Assembly: GCF_009389715.1 (NCBI RefSeq)
Contig: NW_024067972.1
Coordinates: 248,001 to 312,000 of the forward strand
Direction of reading: 5' to 3'
Length of the DNA: 64,000 nucleotides
Source of the DNA: Phoenix dactylifera
Lineage: Eukaryota > Streptophyta > Magnoliopsida > Arecales > Arecaceae
Part shown: positions 41,026-54,145 of the stretch, in pieces
Numbering within the stretch: the stretch's first letter is position 1
How the letters are laid out: the number at the start of each line of letters is the position of its first letter
Program-made: the position numbers and the translations under genes
Notes under the pieces: generated by a model
Database searches by the model: none
What the model was told of the DNA's origin: nothing
Seen by the model: only the letters and a program-made list of their open reading frames with translations

Positions 41026-44000
41026 ATGGTCCCTCAATTGGGTTCGTTTAGGTACAACTCCGAGCAGCGGAGCAAGGAGGGGCTGCTCTCCTCGTTTCTC
41101 AAGGAGGGGGAGTGGGGGGTCGGCCTCGACTTCGATGAGGAGGAGGAGAAGAGAGGGTGCCTCCGGCGCCTGGGCGCCGGGATCGCCGGGATGTGGGGCA
41201 AGGCGCGGGAGCTGGTGGAGAAGGGGTGGAAGTTCGGGCGCTCGGATCCGAGGAAGGTCGTTTTCGGCGCAAAGATGGGGCTTGCGCTCACTCTGACCTC
41301 CTTCATCATCTTCCTCAAGGAGCCCTCCATGGACCTTACCAAGCACTCCGTCTGGGCCATCCTCACCGTCGTCGTCATCTTCGAATTCAGCATAGGTATG
41401 CATAATGATGAATTGATGATGATGATGAGATTGGTCAATTTTAATGGGGCTTAAACGGTGGTATTTAGTTATTTATATATGTCTTTTCGAGAAAGATTTT
41501 GGAAATTAATTCAAAGTGATGTACTGGGGAGGTGATTATTTGTGGTACTTGTGAAAATCGATCTGCGTGGTTGGAATAATCGGAGGCCATTTTAACCGGA
41601 GCATGGGACGAAGTGGATGTAAAGGAAACAGAAGTAACAGAGTGATGAAAAAAAGATAATCCTTTGATTGAGGTGTTGGGAGTGGTAACTTTGATTTGAA
41701 GGTAATGAAAAAGATGGTTTCTAGGCATTATCTTTAGGAATGATTTTCATGGTTGTGTGAATTAATTACGGAGTACTTCTTTCATTTGATTCGGGAGGGT
41801 CAATCTGGCTAGACACTGAATTGGTCATGAGACTTAGTGTTTCGTTGTTAGCTTGTATATTGCATGCGAAAGCGAAGTTTTTCTGAATGTCAAGCTGAAT
41901 CTATTGTCATGCAGGTTCGACACTTAGCAAAGGGTTTAATCGGGCTATAGGAACACTAACTGCTGGAGGGCTTGCTCTAGGGGTTGCAGAGTTATCCAAA
42001 TTGACGGGACAGTTTGAGGAACTAGTCATTATTATCTGCATCTTTGCAGCTGGTGAGATCTATACTTGACGACATTATACCTTATTTTGTTCTTTGTGAA
42101 TTCTGAAAGATAAGTACTAATTTCTGTTTTTTTACCTTTCATGGCCATGCTTTTGGATGCTAGGGTTTTTTTCAAGCTTTATAAAATTCTACCCAACTAT
42201 GAAGCCTTATGAATATGGCTTCCGGTGTTTCTTGCTCACATTTTGTGTCGTTGTAACGTCGGGATATCGGACGGGGGAATTTATTGCAACGGCTGTGAGT
42301 CGACTTGTACTTATTGTGCTTGGTGCTGCTGTTAGTTTGGGAATTAATATTTGCATCTACCCAATCTGGGCAGGAGAGGATCTGCATAACTTGGTAGCAA
42401 AGAATTTCATGAGCATAGCAAAGTCTTTGGAAGGTCTTGTTTTCTCTTGACATTATTTTTTATTAAACTAAAATATCTCTTTTCTAGATGCACAATGGTT
42501 CAACTGAACTATCCTTTCGATTGCCCACCTATTGAAATAATTTATATCAAGATGAGCTTGCCAATCAAGGATTCCCAACCACTTAAATTTGCCTCTAACA
42601 GATTCATGCCATCTTTGTACGGAGCTATTTGAGCTATATTTTTTCCCTCCAAATGCCCATCAAATAATTGATGTGAACCTTTAGCGTAGTCTTTTTGCTA
42701 TGGTCAATCATAGATATCCTTAACCAATCGATCCAATGTATAACATGTATAATCTTTTTCAACAGAGTTATCTCTGGTCAGCACATTTACCACTGCAAAG
42801 ATTAACCTAACCTCGCTCTAGAATTATCCTTGTAGCTGACTTTATATCTATGGTTTTATCAGGCTGTGTCAATGGGTACATTCAGTGCATTGAATATGAG
42901 AGGGTTCCTTCAAAAATTCTTACATATCAGGCTTCTGATGATCCTTTATACAGTGGGTATAGGTCAGCCGTTGAATCAACAAGCCAAGAGGATACTCTTG
43001 TATGTATCTACTGCAATAATACTTTATCCATGTGCTTGTAGTTGAGCTGGATGTTGATGCGCCGTTACTTCCTTGTATCTTTACAGTTAGGCTTTGCTAT
43101 GTGGGAGCCACCCCATGGTCCTTATAAGATGTGGGGATATCCCTGGAAGAACTATGTTAAAGTTGGTGGTGCACTAAGGCACTGTGCCTTCATGGTTATG
43201 GCATTGCATGGCTGCATACTTTCAGAAATTCAGGTAAAGTCCTTGTATTATTATGGTTTCTTTTGATATAATTTCTTATTTCTTATGAAGTTCATTATTT
43301 GATGTTTATTATAATTTCTTCCCTTGAGATCTGGTATTACGGAATATTTTGTCTCCCCTCTTGTGCTTGTCAATTACCTTTGTTGCCTTTGCATAGTATC
43401 ATATGAGCCTGACAACTAGCAACATACCCCTGTCATGTAGCCATGAAGTGAAAATAAATCTTATAAAACCCGTCTTCCTTTTTACTAAGTCAATCTAAAT
43501 TGATTGTCAAATGTACTTTGTATAGTTGCTTTGTTTACAAATCCCTTCCGATTTTTGACTTCAGCCAGTTCTAATAATAATTTGATGTTTCTTATGCTTT
43601 GTATGTGTTTGTTTGGTGGCTTAGAATTGTGAACTCTTGTTCGTCAATCTTAGTGAAACATCTAGGTCTACTTGCAATTCTCGTTCATCCAAGTCTACTG
43701 AAATCTTAGGAAGATTATTGTATAATTCTAAAATCTAGGTCATCATTCATAGTTTGGATCCTTGAATCAGTGAAAGTTTATAGACCCAATTAATGGATAT
43801 CTCCTAGCCTTCTTCTGAGTGTGTATGTGTGCTCATGTGTTCTTGCCTGACATGTGCAGTGGGAAGGTGCAATATAATATCATAAATAGTTGAATGAAAG
43901 GTGCTATACAATCCAAGATCCATAGTACCGAAACCGGCACCCGTGTTAGGAATCCAGCGGTATGGTATGGTATCATACCTTGCCGTTCCAGCACATATCA

Positions 44001-47000
44001 AAAAAGGGGCATCAGCAAGGGAGGGGGAGTGGGAGAAGGAGAGAGAGGGAGAATTGAGGGGCAGAACCATGCTGGTCTGTACCTGGCATGGCTCGGTACA
44101 CCCCAAACCGGACGGTTTGGGGTGGTACAGCCTTCCTTGATACAGTCATTGGAAGGAGGAAACATGCCTAAGTTCCCAATTAACTCTCCTTTGATAGGAA
44201 CCCAAACTCGCGAACCCCCCTTTCCAAGCTTGGAGGTGTGCTATGGTCTGACAAAAGCAAACTATGCAAGAATTGCAAGTGTTTGTAATAGAGATAATTC
44301 TTCAACATTTTGGTTTTAAGGTTCTGCAGTATTTTTTAGGTAACAGCTTTTAAGTATCTGTCATTGTGAAACTAAGGGTTCATTTGAATCAGGTTTACTG
44401 CTAACCAATGGGCTGGTGGAAAGGTTATTGAGCTGAACCAGTTGTCCCATGGTTTTGATTGGATACATGAGCTTTGGTTTATCAGTTTGGGCCCTGTATA
44501 TATTGTTCCTACTAGACCATTGGGCAGCTTGCCCGCAGATTTTGCCAACCTATTACTATTTGTTTATATTTCTCTTGCATGATATTTTTGCTTTTCACCA
44601 CTTCTAGCTGGTGGAAGCCTATTATCAATTTCATAGAACATAAAATGAAAGAAGCGTTAATGCATGTATGGCCCTCTCTTCCTTTCCTGTTTAGCCATGT
44701 CTAATATTGGCTACCTGATGGAGCCACAGTCAAGATTTTGATTTGATATGAGTTTTTTTTTTTTTTCCTTTTGCTAATGACAATTATTCTGTGGAAGCCT
44801 TAAATAAGAACTGGAAACTTAGATTTGGACATTAGAAAAACTTTAGCTACCAACTCCTCTCTAGGTCCTTCTATAATAAATAGAACATAGAACCCAATAA
44901 ACTCTCGATGCTGCTGTTTTGAGATCTGTGGTCATTGATCAGCGATCTTATGTTATTGGGACCTGAAAAGTCAGATCATATCGTGAATTTGATATTTGTT
45001 GACAAATATCATCCAATATGAGGTTCTGCTATTCAGACACGAACATGAGCAAATTGCAAAATATATGAGGTCATGGTTCTGTCTGTCTGTCTGTCTAGGA
45101 GTCAATATCCAATTTAAGCCCAAAACAGTACAAAATTATGCCAGTTGAGAACATTGACAATTTTGACTGTGAATTCCAATGGCTAATGGATTTATTAATG
45201 GCTTTGTTAACTGCTTGTTGTGGCACATTCAGCTTTTGAATACTGATGAACTGATGACAGGTTAGTGCTCTTGTGGTCAATGATTCATATTGAAATAAGC
45301 CGTTGCATCTAATACGACATTGGACTGATTGAGCTTGTGTAGTTTTATGAAGCATCAGTAAGTTGGTCCTCTGATTTGTTGTTCTGGAACCCTTGTAATT
45401 TGTAGAAAGGCACATGGGACTTTACTAGTTCAGAAGCCCTACATGATTTTATTGGATGTAAGAGAGAAAATTCACATTGAAGGAGCAAATTTATCTAAGC
45501 GCCGTTCTAGAAATTATGCATAATAGGAGATGCTCTTTGTAGCGTGCCCCTCAACTTGCCATATTGGTGGGTGGTCTATTTCAAGGCTTGCTATATGGGG
45601 TCAAATTCTGATTCAAGAAAGGGTTAAGATCTCATCTATCAACCCTGTATCTTTCACTTCCTGCAACAGTACAAGATGCAATATGGCCCTTGTATCTATT
45701 TGGGGTTAGTTGAATCGGCAGATACCCTAGGGTGAATGTGTTTATAGACAGTGCTTGATGCAGGGTTAGGGTGATGCAGCATGGTTGAGCATAGTTAAGA
45801 TTTCAAACGTTGGACAACTGGAGTTATGTTAGGTTGATCCAGCCTAACTTGGACAACATCAAAGTCCATTATAGTGAGAATAGGCAGAGCAACACCTTCA
45901 TGTTTGAGCTGGACCTAAAATGATCCAAACAAGAAAATTAGTTGTTAGTAGCTATTTGGTCTAAGCAAGATTCACCCTCTATTTTTTAAAGGTTGCAAAC
46001 TTCTTGGATATGACACAAGTGACACGCCAACTTGTGGTCAACCAATATTGATGCAACGAGATTTAAACCTAATATGAGTTATGCTAGAACTTTTGTTAGA
46101 TTTTGATTCTTGATCATTTGTTTTGAGTAGTTTATGTCCTAGCATGATTCTATTGATGGCCATGAGCGGTTGGCATTTTAATGGGCTTTGATATCTACAA
46201 ATAGTCCTCCACATGCCCAAGTTTACATAAGTTATTAAATTTTCTTCTTTATAAACCTTAGTTTGGACTTGATAGATTCTAAAAAAACAAGGTACAACCT
46301 TCGCAAACCTTAGTGAACTTTCGGTGCTAGCAAGGCTTTGATAGAATGGCTTAATCCTCACATTAGTGTACCATGTTCCTTTAGTTGCTCCAGAGACTGG
46401 CTATAGATTTTCTTGATTGCTTTTTGTCATCGTATGCAAAAAACCACTCATGCCAAATCAGTTTTTTGATTTATGGTCCCTTCTAGTATTAAAGATTGGG
46501 GTTTCCTCGAGGTAGGGTCGGCGGAACCATCCCGAATCATGCAGTTCCGGCCGTTCCGAGCTGTACTGGTGACCCACTTGGAGCTATAAATTATCATATT
46601 ATTTTCCAAAGGATGTTGGATTATGGAATACTATGATTTGACAAAATGCCAAGTCTGCTGATGTTATATATTGACGCTCCAATATTAGCTATTGTCTTGT
46701 CTTCGAGATTCCCTTAGTGCGTAGAAGGCGAAGAAGCATATTGTTCATACTCAAGTGCTTAGGTGGAGTACCAGATCATGACTAAAATTTTGCAGCTTCA
46801 GCTTTAGTATTGCCACACCTAGTCCTGTGTAATGTAGCAAATGGAGCACTGTTCAGCTTGCCTGCAATTCAATATTTGACCAAGCACAGATAATGAGTTG
46901 TCTTGCTATCTACTTATCCTTTTCTGTTCAGGTTCTTGACTTTGATCATGATACCTCAGCCCACATACTAATTTTTCTTGTTGGTGGAAAAACTCTGTGG

Positions 47001-50000
47001 TCCCTGTGAGTTTGAGAGGTTATTTATATATTACTGAAGTAGTACTAGTTTTTATTATTATTTAATGCATCTTTTACCTTAAGCAGTAGGGCGGGTGATA
47101 GGGAGACCAATGGAATATTGATTTTTTTCTGGGGGGGTTAATGTTTTGTTGGACCGCTATTGGTATGGATTGATATGGTCTTGCTTAACTAATGGTTTAC
47201 GACTTTAGGCCTGTCATGAGCACCAAGAGTCCAGGTGTTCAGCAGAATCTGACACACAAACCTTATGAGAAATCCAACATCAGGACATGCCTATTCGTTA
47301 TAAATGTGTGTTTAAATATGTATGATTATATGCATATTATGTTTTTTTAGTTGGACATGTTACTCTGACAATACCTTTGCTTATATTAGACATGACAATA
47401 TTTGGGTATCAGTGAAAGTACACATGTAATGGTGATGACATCTTGACATGATAATTTGAAGCATCAAGTAGTTTCATGAAGTGTGCCTCAAGTATTCAAC
47501 TATTCAACATGTCAAGAAACCTAAACTTCGAGTGTCTGTGTAAAACTGGTTGCTGGAATATATCAAGTATTATTACTACTGTCCACACCAACTGTATTTG
47601 TTGTAAGCATATCAGGTTAATGATCTAAGGAAGGTTTATTAGCAATGTCATATCTCCCAACACCTTGTTCTTTCAAGACTAAGCCAAATCCAACTCGCAA
47701 CAATAAGATGTTTTGATAGCCACAAAAAAAAAAAGACAAGACTTGTCGATGTTGGATTAAATGGTTTTGATGTGGCCATTTTACATGATCTTTAAGGATT
47801 TCTGTGCAACTTATGTTTAGTTCAATTGTATGTTACATTCCAAGATTCAAATGTCAGTTTAAACTTTAAATTGTGCAATCACTGTTGGGTAAACCAAGTA
47901 TCTACACTCGATAGCATATGATGTGAATCAAAACTTCATATGGATATGCTGTTTAGCAGTTTTTCATTTTCCTTTAGTTTTTTTTGATTTGTGAAAATCA
48001 TCCTGTGCATATTGTTGGGAAAAGCCATTGCTGCTTCCAGTTTTTTGAATTAAAAATAACATTCACAATTCATTAAGGAGAAAACACTGCAGGCCCTACC
48101 TACTTCATTCTCTCCTCCAGGATTGGAGCTTCCACAGCTGTCTCCACTCGGTCAAATGCATCTGCCTCTGTCTCTATCTCCACTGCTGGATCGAAAGAAA
48201 AGATTTCGGAGTTAAGTAAAAGAAGAAAGAGAGAAGATCCATCCTGATCTACTTTTGGATATACTTCCCGATCAACTGCTATTGGTGCTTGCTCTGGTGC
48301 TTATAGCCTCGTATGTGGATCACGATCACAATCATGATCTCGTATAGAAAAAGGATTGAGTGGCTACATATGGGAACAAAAACCATTAGAAAACTTTGAA
48401 ACATAGGTACCAGAAACCCATCTAATCCAATCTTAGGGAACCTTTGGATTTAAAGCCTTTTCAGTTAAGCGAAAAAACATCCTAAGTATCAGGGAATCTT
48501 GATAATGGAACATAATTATGAGGCTGCATGCTAGTTACCTTACCATCCAAATCATGTTGGGCTATAAGTTATTTTTTTTTTAATAACATTTCTAATTTTC
48601 TATATTGCACCTACTGCTCAACTTATGAATATTTCGCTGGCTCCAACATGCACAAAAGTGATCTATCTCATTTTTTTAGCAATGTGAGTAACGAGGCCAT
48701 ATTAGAATTGGCACCACATTATGTCTAAATAGATACAGTTATTGATTCGTCAGTCTCTATAAATAGTCGTATAATGTCTGTGTTCAACTGTTATTCTGCT
48801 GTGCGCTGAAGATGGTCGTATCTTTCTTTACAGTCAAATACATGGTATTCATTTGATTATTACACATGATCTAAGAAACTTTTTTCTGTTAGGTATATAT
48901 GATAGAGCACCAAATTGTCGAGAATCATTTTAAATGTTTGCTAATTTATGCCAGCAATATTTAGTAATCTTATGTCTTTCTCCAAATACTAATAATCACC
49001 ACAATGGAGTTAATGTGGATACACATTTATTGCTAAATCCTGTGGCATGGATGTGCAATAGATTGTCTGTTCATGGTTAGAACAATCTGGGAGCTACTAT
49101 CTGCAGAAACTTCAATGAATATCTATGACTACGAAGTTAAAATCCGCTCCCAGATCTTGTTGTCATTGTGGAACAGAAATCTCCCTGCAACCAAACCCTG
49201 GTCGCCACCCCCCCCCCCCCCCCCCCCCCCCCCCTCCCCTCTCTTTTTCCTATGATGCTTGTGCAAGCATTATTTGGACTATTTATTTTCTGGAACATGC
49301 TTTTTTTCTCGTGCTGCCACTTGACTGTTTAAAAGTTTACTGTAGGCCCCACCTGACAGCAGGCAAGTTTTTAGCAATGAGCTAAAGAGGGTAGGCATGG
49401 AAGGTGCTAAAGTGTTACGTGAGCTAGGAAACAGAGTCAAGAAAATGACAAATTTGAACCCTGGGAACATCCTCCTTGAAGTCCATGAAGCTGCTGAAGA
49501 GCTGCAAAAGAAGATAGACCGGAAATCGTACCTTCTGGTGAATTCAGAAAGCTGGGAATTTGCAAGGCGGCCTGAAGGAATTAAAGATGCCTTAGATTGT
49601 GTCAACACGGGGGAAGGTGAAAACAAAAACCTCGAAACCAAATCTTACAGCGAGACGGTGCTTAATCTTCAATCAATCCAACTGTCGAGAAGTTGGGATG
49701 CTCATAACTCAATGAACAATGCAGTTGACTCCCCACCAGCAAAAGAGTTCAAACAACAGGTATCATGGCCTGCAAGGCGGTCATTTATTTCAGATGCAAT
49801 ACCTAATGAAGAAGAGTTAAAAACCTACGACAGTGCCAGTGCATTGTCATTGGCTACATTTGCTTCACATCTGATTGAATTTGTCGCGAGACTTCAGAAT
49901 CTTGTGGATGCATTTGTAGAGCTGAGCGTGAAAGCTAACTTTAAGGAAGCAATAGATGAACCTGCAGCAGAGACAACCGGTTCCTGGACCAGTATATGCA

Positions 50001-50023
50001 AGTTTGTTGGATTAAAGAATTGA
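41026..50023 (+). CDS. Aluminium-activated malate transporter, ALMT9-type vacuolar channel
   Basis: ALMT proteins are anion channels. The ALMT9 group sits in the tonoplast and passes malate or chloride, affecting guard cells and ion storage. Exons are 41026-41395, 41915-42052, 42164-42433, 42863-42999, 43087-43233 and 49346-50023, with GT-AG junctions in phases 1, 1, 1, 0 and 0. They give 579 residues, usual for the group. An acidic DFDEEEE lies near residue 38. The N-terminal half has the membrane segments, including [20 protein letters not shown] and [13 protein letters not shown] (exon 1), GIGTL-like [17 protein letters not shown] (exon 2) and [18 protein letters not shown] plus [16 protein letters not shown] (exon 3). 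Exon 4 has [20 protein letters not shown]. Exon 5 holds the family WEP motif ([11 protein letters not shown]). The long cytosolic C-terminus in exon 6 ends with [20 protein letters not shown]. Intron 5 is 6.1 kb. No lesion was seen. Confidence 0.93.
43914..44139. mobile_element. GTACC-rich CAAGG-type MITE, member B (226 bp)
   Basis: It lies in ALMT intron 5. The left end is caagatccatagtacc and the right end reversed is caaggaaggctgtacc. Flanks are atacaatc (43906-43913) and atacagtc (44140-44147), an 8-bp duplication with one mismatch. The second ALMT copy has a single, empty atacaatc at 61641-61648 in otherwise matching intron sequence, so the boundaries are directly confirmed by the paralogue. 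Interior words include ggtatggtatggtat and ggtacacccc. Confidence 0.88.
44148..49345 (+). other. Rest of ALMT intron 5
   Basis: Up to about 46390 this matches the intron of the second copy (61649 to the window end). A GTACC-like patch at about 46510-46575 (ccggccgttccgagctgtac) may be another relic of the same element type, but its ends were not found. From 46390 on no gene is recognised. The intron ends with a poly-C run close to the acceptor at 49345. Confidence 0.5.
49208..49234. repeat. Poly-C run, 27 bases
   Basis: A homopolymer of 27 C lies 111 bp before exon 6 of the ALMT gene, followed by tcccctctc. It is inside the intron's pyrimidine-rich end, though too far upstream to be the polypyrimidine tract itself. 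Length is probably unreliable in sequencing. Confidence 0.85.
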
Positions 50024-50087
50024 GAATCAGATAAGAGGGTGATTGCTCTTAGTACATTAAGGACATCTGGTTTAAATACAATGTATT

Positions 50088-50093
50088 AATAAA
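50088..50093 (+). promoter_or_regulatory. Candidate polyadenylation signal of ALMT
   Basis: An AATAAA hexamer lies 65 bp after the ALMT stop codon. This spacing is short but acceptable for a plant 3' UTR. Other A/T-rich elements downstream could serve instead. Confidence 0.4.
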
Positions 50094-51235
50094 AATCGAA
50101 TGGTTTAACCAAAAATGCATCTCCTCTGGTTTGATTTTTGAATGTTACTGATGTAATTATTGGTTGTCTCTGTAGACTCCATCCCAAAGATGAGCCAGAC
50201 TTATATTCAATCCATATTATGAATGGCCGCACCAATGCAGTGTCACAAACTATGTAATTGCACCAACTTAAATCATAAGTTAGCTTTTGTACTCTGTGAA
50301 AGACTTCTGATATGATCTGTTTTCTGAGGGAACTAAATTAAGTCTATTAGTGTCAAAGTTTTCAGCAATAAATCTGAGAACCAAGATAAACATGGGAGCA
50401 GGAATTCAAAAACTAATGTTGCTACTCTTATTGAGCTGAAAGAGTTGGCATTTGTGAAGTATTCTCTTGTTGCTTTTGAACTTTTGGGCCATGCATGAAG
50501 CATAACTTGTCATGGTCTACAATTGGTTTGAAGGTGCAGGCTGCAAGAAATTATGCAGCTGGGGCTGTGGAAGATTTGTAGTCATATCTCTCCCTTCCGT
50601 TGAGAAAAATCAACCAAAGTAAAATATCTAAAGAAATTTGATGTCTAATTTTTCACCAATCAAATCTCAATAATAATAAAAAATACCATATGTGCTTTGA
50701 GCAAGAAACATCCTCTAAAACCAAAGGTCATAAAATTAGGAACTGTAATACATCAGCTACTTCATTGCACCTAGTATCCATTCAACTAACATCAAGTCTA
50801 TTCACTGTGGTTTTCCAATAAAAGTTATTAATTCATCTTGGTTTCTCATAATGGCTCTCCATATGTTTGGCTCTCCATGTTTGAGCTCTTTTCCAGCAAG
50901 CTTATAGGAGGTTGGAAAGTCGACACCCCTCTTCCAACGTAATAGCAAAAGAAAATATGTCTGAATTTTGTTTAACTAGTTTTCATACATATTTCAACTC
51001 ATTATTCTTTTTCTTTATTTGGATAATGTATACATGCATACAAATAACGACATACATAGAACAACAAAAGTGTACTTAATATTAATTTGATTCATCATAC
51101 AATATCGGCAGAAAGTTGTGTTTATATTAAATTGGGTTTGGATGGTCTCTGGCTTCAGCCACCAACTCAGTGCACAAATAAGACGATCATACTAATCAGT
51201 TGGAGAAGAAAAAATAGCACTAATATTATGAGCAC
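50094..51235. other. ALMT 3' flank and intergenic DNA
   Basis: No gene or bounded element was recognised. The first part may include the ALMT 3' UTR. Confidence 0.45.
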
Positions 51236-51826
51236 TCATACAGGCACATATATAGTCCCATATTGATTATGTGCTCGAGAGAGCTTGGTTACACATACAA
51301 AGCTATGCGACCTAAATAAAAACTTTCGATTAGCTTTTTTGGTTGAGGTACTAGGTCGTTACAAATGGTCGAACATATCTAGTTTAATTAATGAAGATGA
51401 ACAATTCTATTAGCTAGCAAGGGCTTAAATGGGGGGTAAGTGACGAAAAGTGTGGTATGTGTTTAGTCCCATATTATTGTATGTTGGAAAGACCTTTGAC
51501 ATTTATACAAGACTAGAAAATCCAAATAATACCTCATAACCAGCATTTTTGGATGAGGTTCTTGGTCATTATCAATGGTATCAAAGCATTTACCTGGCTC
51601 ATGGCCGATATGGACTAGAAAACACTGCAACACTAGCAATTTTAGGGCTGATCAGAGATCCATCATAGTATTTTTGATTGGATTTAGACTTTTAGCCTTA
51701 TAAAGATTCTAGGACTTAAAAGGAGAATATGAGGTCCTATGTCGGTGTGTTTAGTTCCATATCAATTTTATACTAAAAAGATCTTCGATGCTTGTGCTAT
51801 TTTTGAGTAAGGTTCTTCGTCATCAT
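51236..51826 (+). mobile_element. TRIM-like array with three LTR copies
   Basis: Three LTR-like units follow each other: about 51236-51365 (agtcccatattgattatgtg ... gttacaaa), about 51450-51575 (gtttagtcccatattattgt ... ggttcttggtcattatcaa) and about 51733-51826 (gtttagttccatatcaattt, truncated). A perfect primer-binding-like tggtatcaaagc sits directly after the second unit (51576-51587). Only tgg is left after the first. The intervening internal stretches contain gggcttaaatggggggtaag and aggacttaaaaggagaa, likely polypurine tracts. Arrangement LTR-internal-LTR-internal-LTR is typical of tandem TRIMs formed by unequal recombination. No coding capacity. Confidence 0.65.
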
Positions 51827-51830
51827 GGGC

Positions 51831-53297
51831 TTATTATTCAGAGAGGATGGTGGTAAATGGTGGACAGTGGAAGCAAATGGGGTTAGAAGGTAGATCCCAT
51901 GAGTTCATGATGGAAGCTGTGCTTAAAGGTTTCAAACAAAGAATTGAAGACGAAGAGGAAAAAAAAAAGACGAAAGGCCCTAGATGGGGAAGAGGTGAAA
52001 CTAACAGATGGTTAAAATTAGGAAAAAATATAGGGAGGAAAAACCCCAATGTGATAATGGATAATTTACCTTTCCTCAAGCATATTTCGGAGCTCTATGT
52101 AACAAACTTCATAATCTTCCATTCCACTCTCTATATATCCATTGACTACTGAGCCCATCCAATCCCCCAAGTGCTTTAGAGATAAGTGAGCCAAACTATT
52201 TCTATTTCCAAGATGGGTGAAAAGATTGGTTTAGAGGCTTCTTTATTTTCTACACCTTAAGGTGTAGGGGAGGTCAGATTGTCATATCTTTAGAGGAGAT
52301 TGCCAAAACCAATGCACCAAGGAGGCAAGTACCTTTCTTACAATAATGTCCAACAAGCCTCGACCAAGCTTTCCTACACCTTTTTATCTATTCATTTGAT
52401 AGCTTATTTCTGAATTCTACTAATAAAATAAAATCTAAGAAATATTTTCGAGGGTACATTTAAAATTTTATTCTCTAATATTGCCCTTAACATCCTAAGA
52501 GATGCACAAATGCAATCCAAATCATAATTCCTGCTTCAATATCACAACCTTTGTTTGTTACATCACACAAAACATGACATCTACTTTTCAGGATCAAGAT
52601 ATTGCTAAGCCCACTCTAGGTCAATTTCCACCATCATTGAACCTATTACTCAAGAGGAGAATGTCGCTAGCAGTGGGTTGAGGAACCTATTGAATGCAAC
52701 CACTAGCCTTTTTCTTATCTTCCTATAGTCCTCTTCTTTTTTTATAGGTAAATGAAACAACTATTGTCCACTACTATCATCACTGCAACTACTCCATGGC
52801 TACTATTAACACCATAGACAAATCATTGCTATGGATGTAGAGGCAATAGTAGCTACTGCTTGTAGCTATTGTGAATGTAGCTTTATCTTGTTCCTCTTCT
52901 TCCTTGACTTCCTTGATTCACTTTTCATTTTTCATTTTTTTTCTATTTTCTTTATAATTCAGCAACCTTAGCATCTTGGCTCCTACATAGTGCCAAGGTG
53001 TTAGGCAAGTATTTGACTACAACCTATAGTCTTTAAAACATTTTCCACTCAATACATAAGGAATTCGAACATGTTAGACTCTCGGCTTATAGAGTATCTC
53101 AGATATTCGAAATCATAATTTATACCAGGATTCTCAATTGAGATGGCTCATAATGCCTTTCTAACTAACATAATTTCTATTTGAGCCTGACCAACATAGT
53201 CATGGTTTATGCAATTGCCAGTTTGCCACTCACATTGTTCATGGTCATCTGAGCATGACCAACTCCTTCCAAATGGATTGAATGAATGCATTCCTCT

Positions 53298-53328
<31 letters not shown>

Positions 53329-54145
53329 TTTTTCTTTTTTTTTTCTTTTTTTTTTGTATATCCCTCCTAAGAATAGCATATAGAGATAGATACAATATTT
53401 GCATTTTTAAAAATTGAAATATGTTTATGATAACCTAACATATGCTCCAAACTAAGGTTACTACCCAACTAAATGAGTTTAGTAATGGAACTAATATAGT
53501 CGTTCATGCACTTGATTAAGACTAAGAACTGGAAAATCGTCTTAAACTGGGGGATTCTATGTACCAAATTTGACTGGCCATGAATTGAGATGGTTTGTCC
53601 TTCTGATTTGGTCTCACATTAGAACTAGCCTAAACCGGGTTGAATCGTTTGGTTCTGCTCAGTCACAAGTGGATCAGCCTATTTTGGGACTGAACTAAAT
53701 TCTAAATTTATAAAACTCTATTCTCGGCTCTCAATTAATTCATATAGAAAGCAGAATGATTACTCCAGGAATTGATGTGTTGCTAGGATGAAATTCTTCA
53801 GCTGAAACTTAGGTAAATAAAAGCATACGTTTGACAATGCCAATTGTCTGGTAGTACTCAAGATCAAATAAAATATTTGTAGATCGTTGCAAGTTTGTAT
53901 TATGTCTACAGCATCAAAGGTGCCTTGACTATATGAAGCTATTAAGATCCCATAATCTGTTGACAACAAACAAAAGGAAAAGTGCACAAACAGAATAAAA
54001 AATGATATATATTATGTGATACCCCGATCTGAACATACCTTTCGGAACAAGCTGGTGGCACATTACAAACTTCATAGGACTCTGCCCTATAAGACATGCA
54101 AGCTCAACCTATTGTTGGTCCATCCATAAAAGCTAATAAGATTAT
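51831..54145. other. Intergenic DNA
   Basis: No gene was recognised. A CT microsatellite followed by a T-rich run lies at about 53305-53355. Near 54010-54060 a fragment (ataccccgatctgaacatacc) resembles the start of the LTR that follows at 54146 and may be a related remnant. The 101-codon open frame at 51847-52152 has no family resemblance. Confidence 0.45.

Noticed and set aside
41034..41438. 134- and 182-codon minus-strand frames over ALMT exon 1
   Set aside because: They are antisense shadows of the GC-rich first exon. The same shadows appear over copy 2 (58908-59340).
46510..46575. Fourth member of the GTACC element family in ALMT intron 5
   Set aside because: Some words match (gttccgagctgtac) but no CAAGG end or 8-bp duplication could be found, and copy 2 does not reach this position for comparison.
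51847..52152. 101-codon plus-strand frame rich in Lys and Glu
   Set aside because: It follows directly on a TRIM array, its composition is A/G-rich, and no domain is recognisable.
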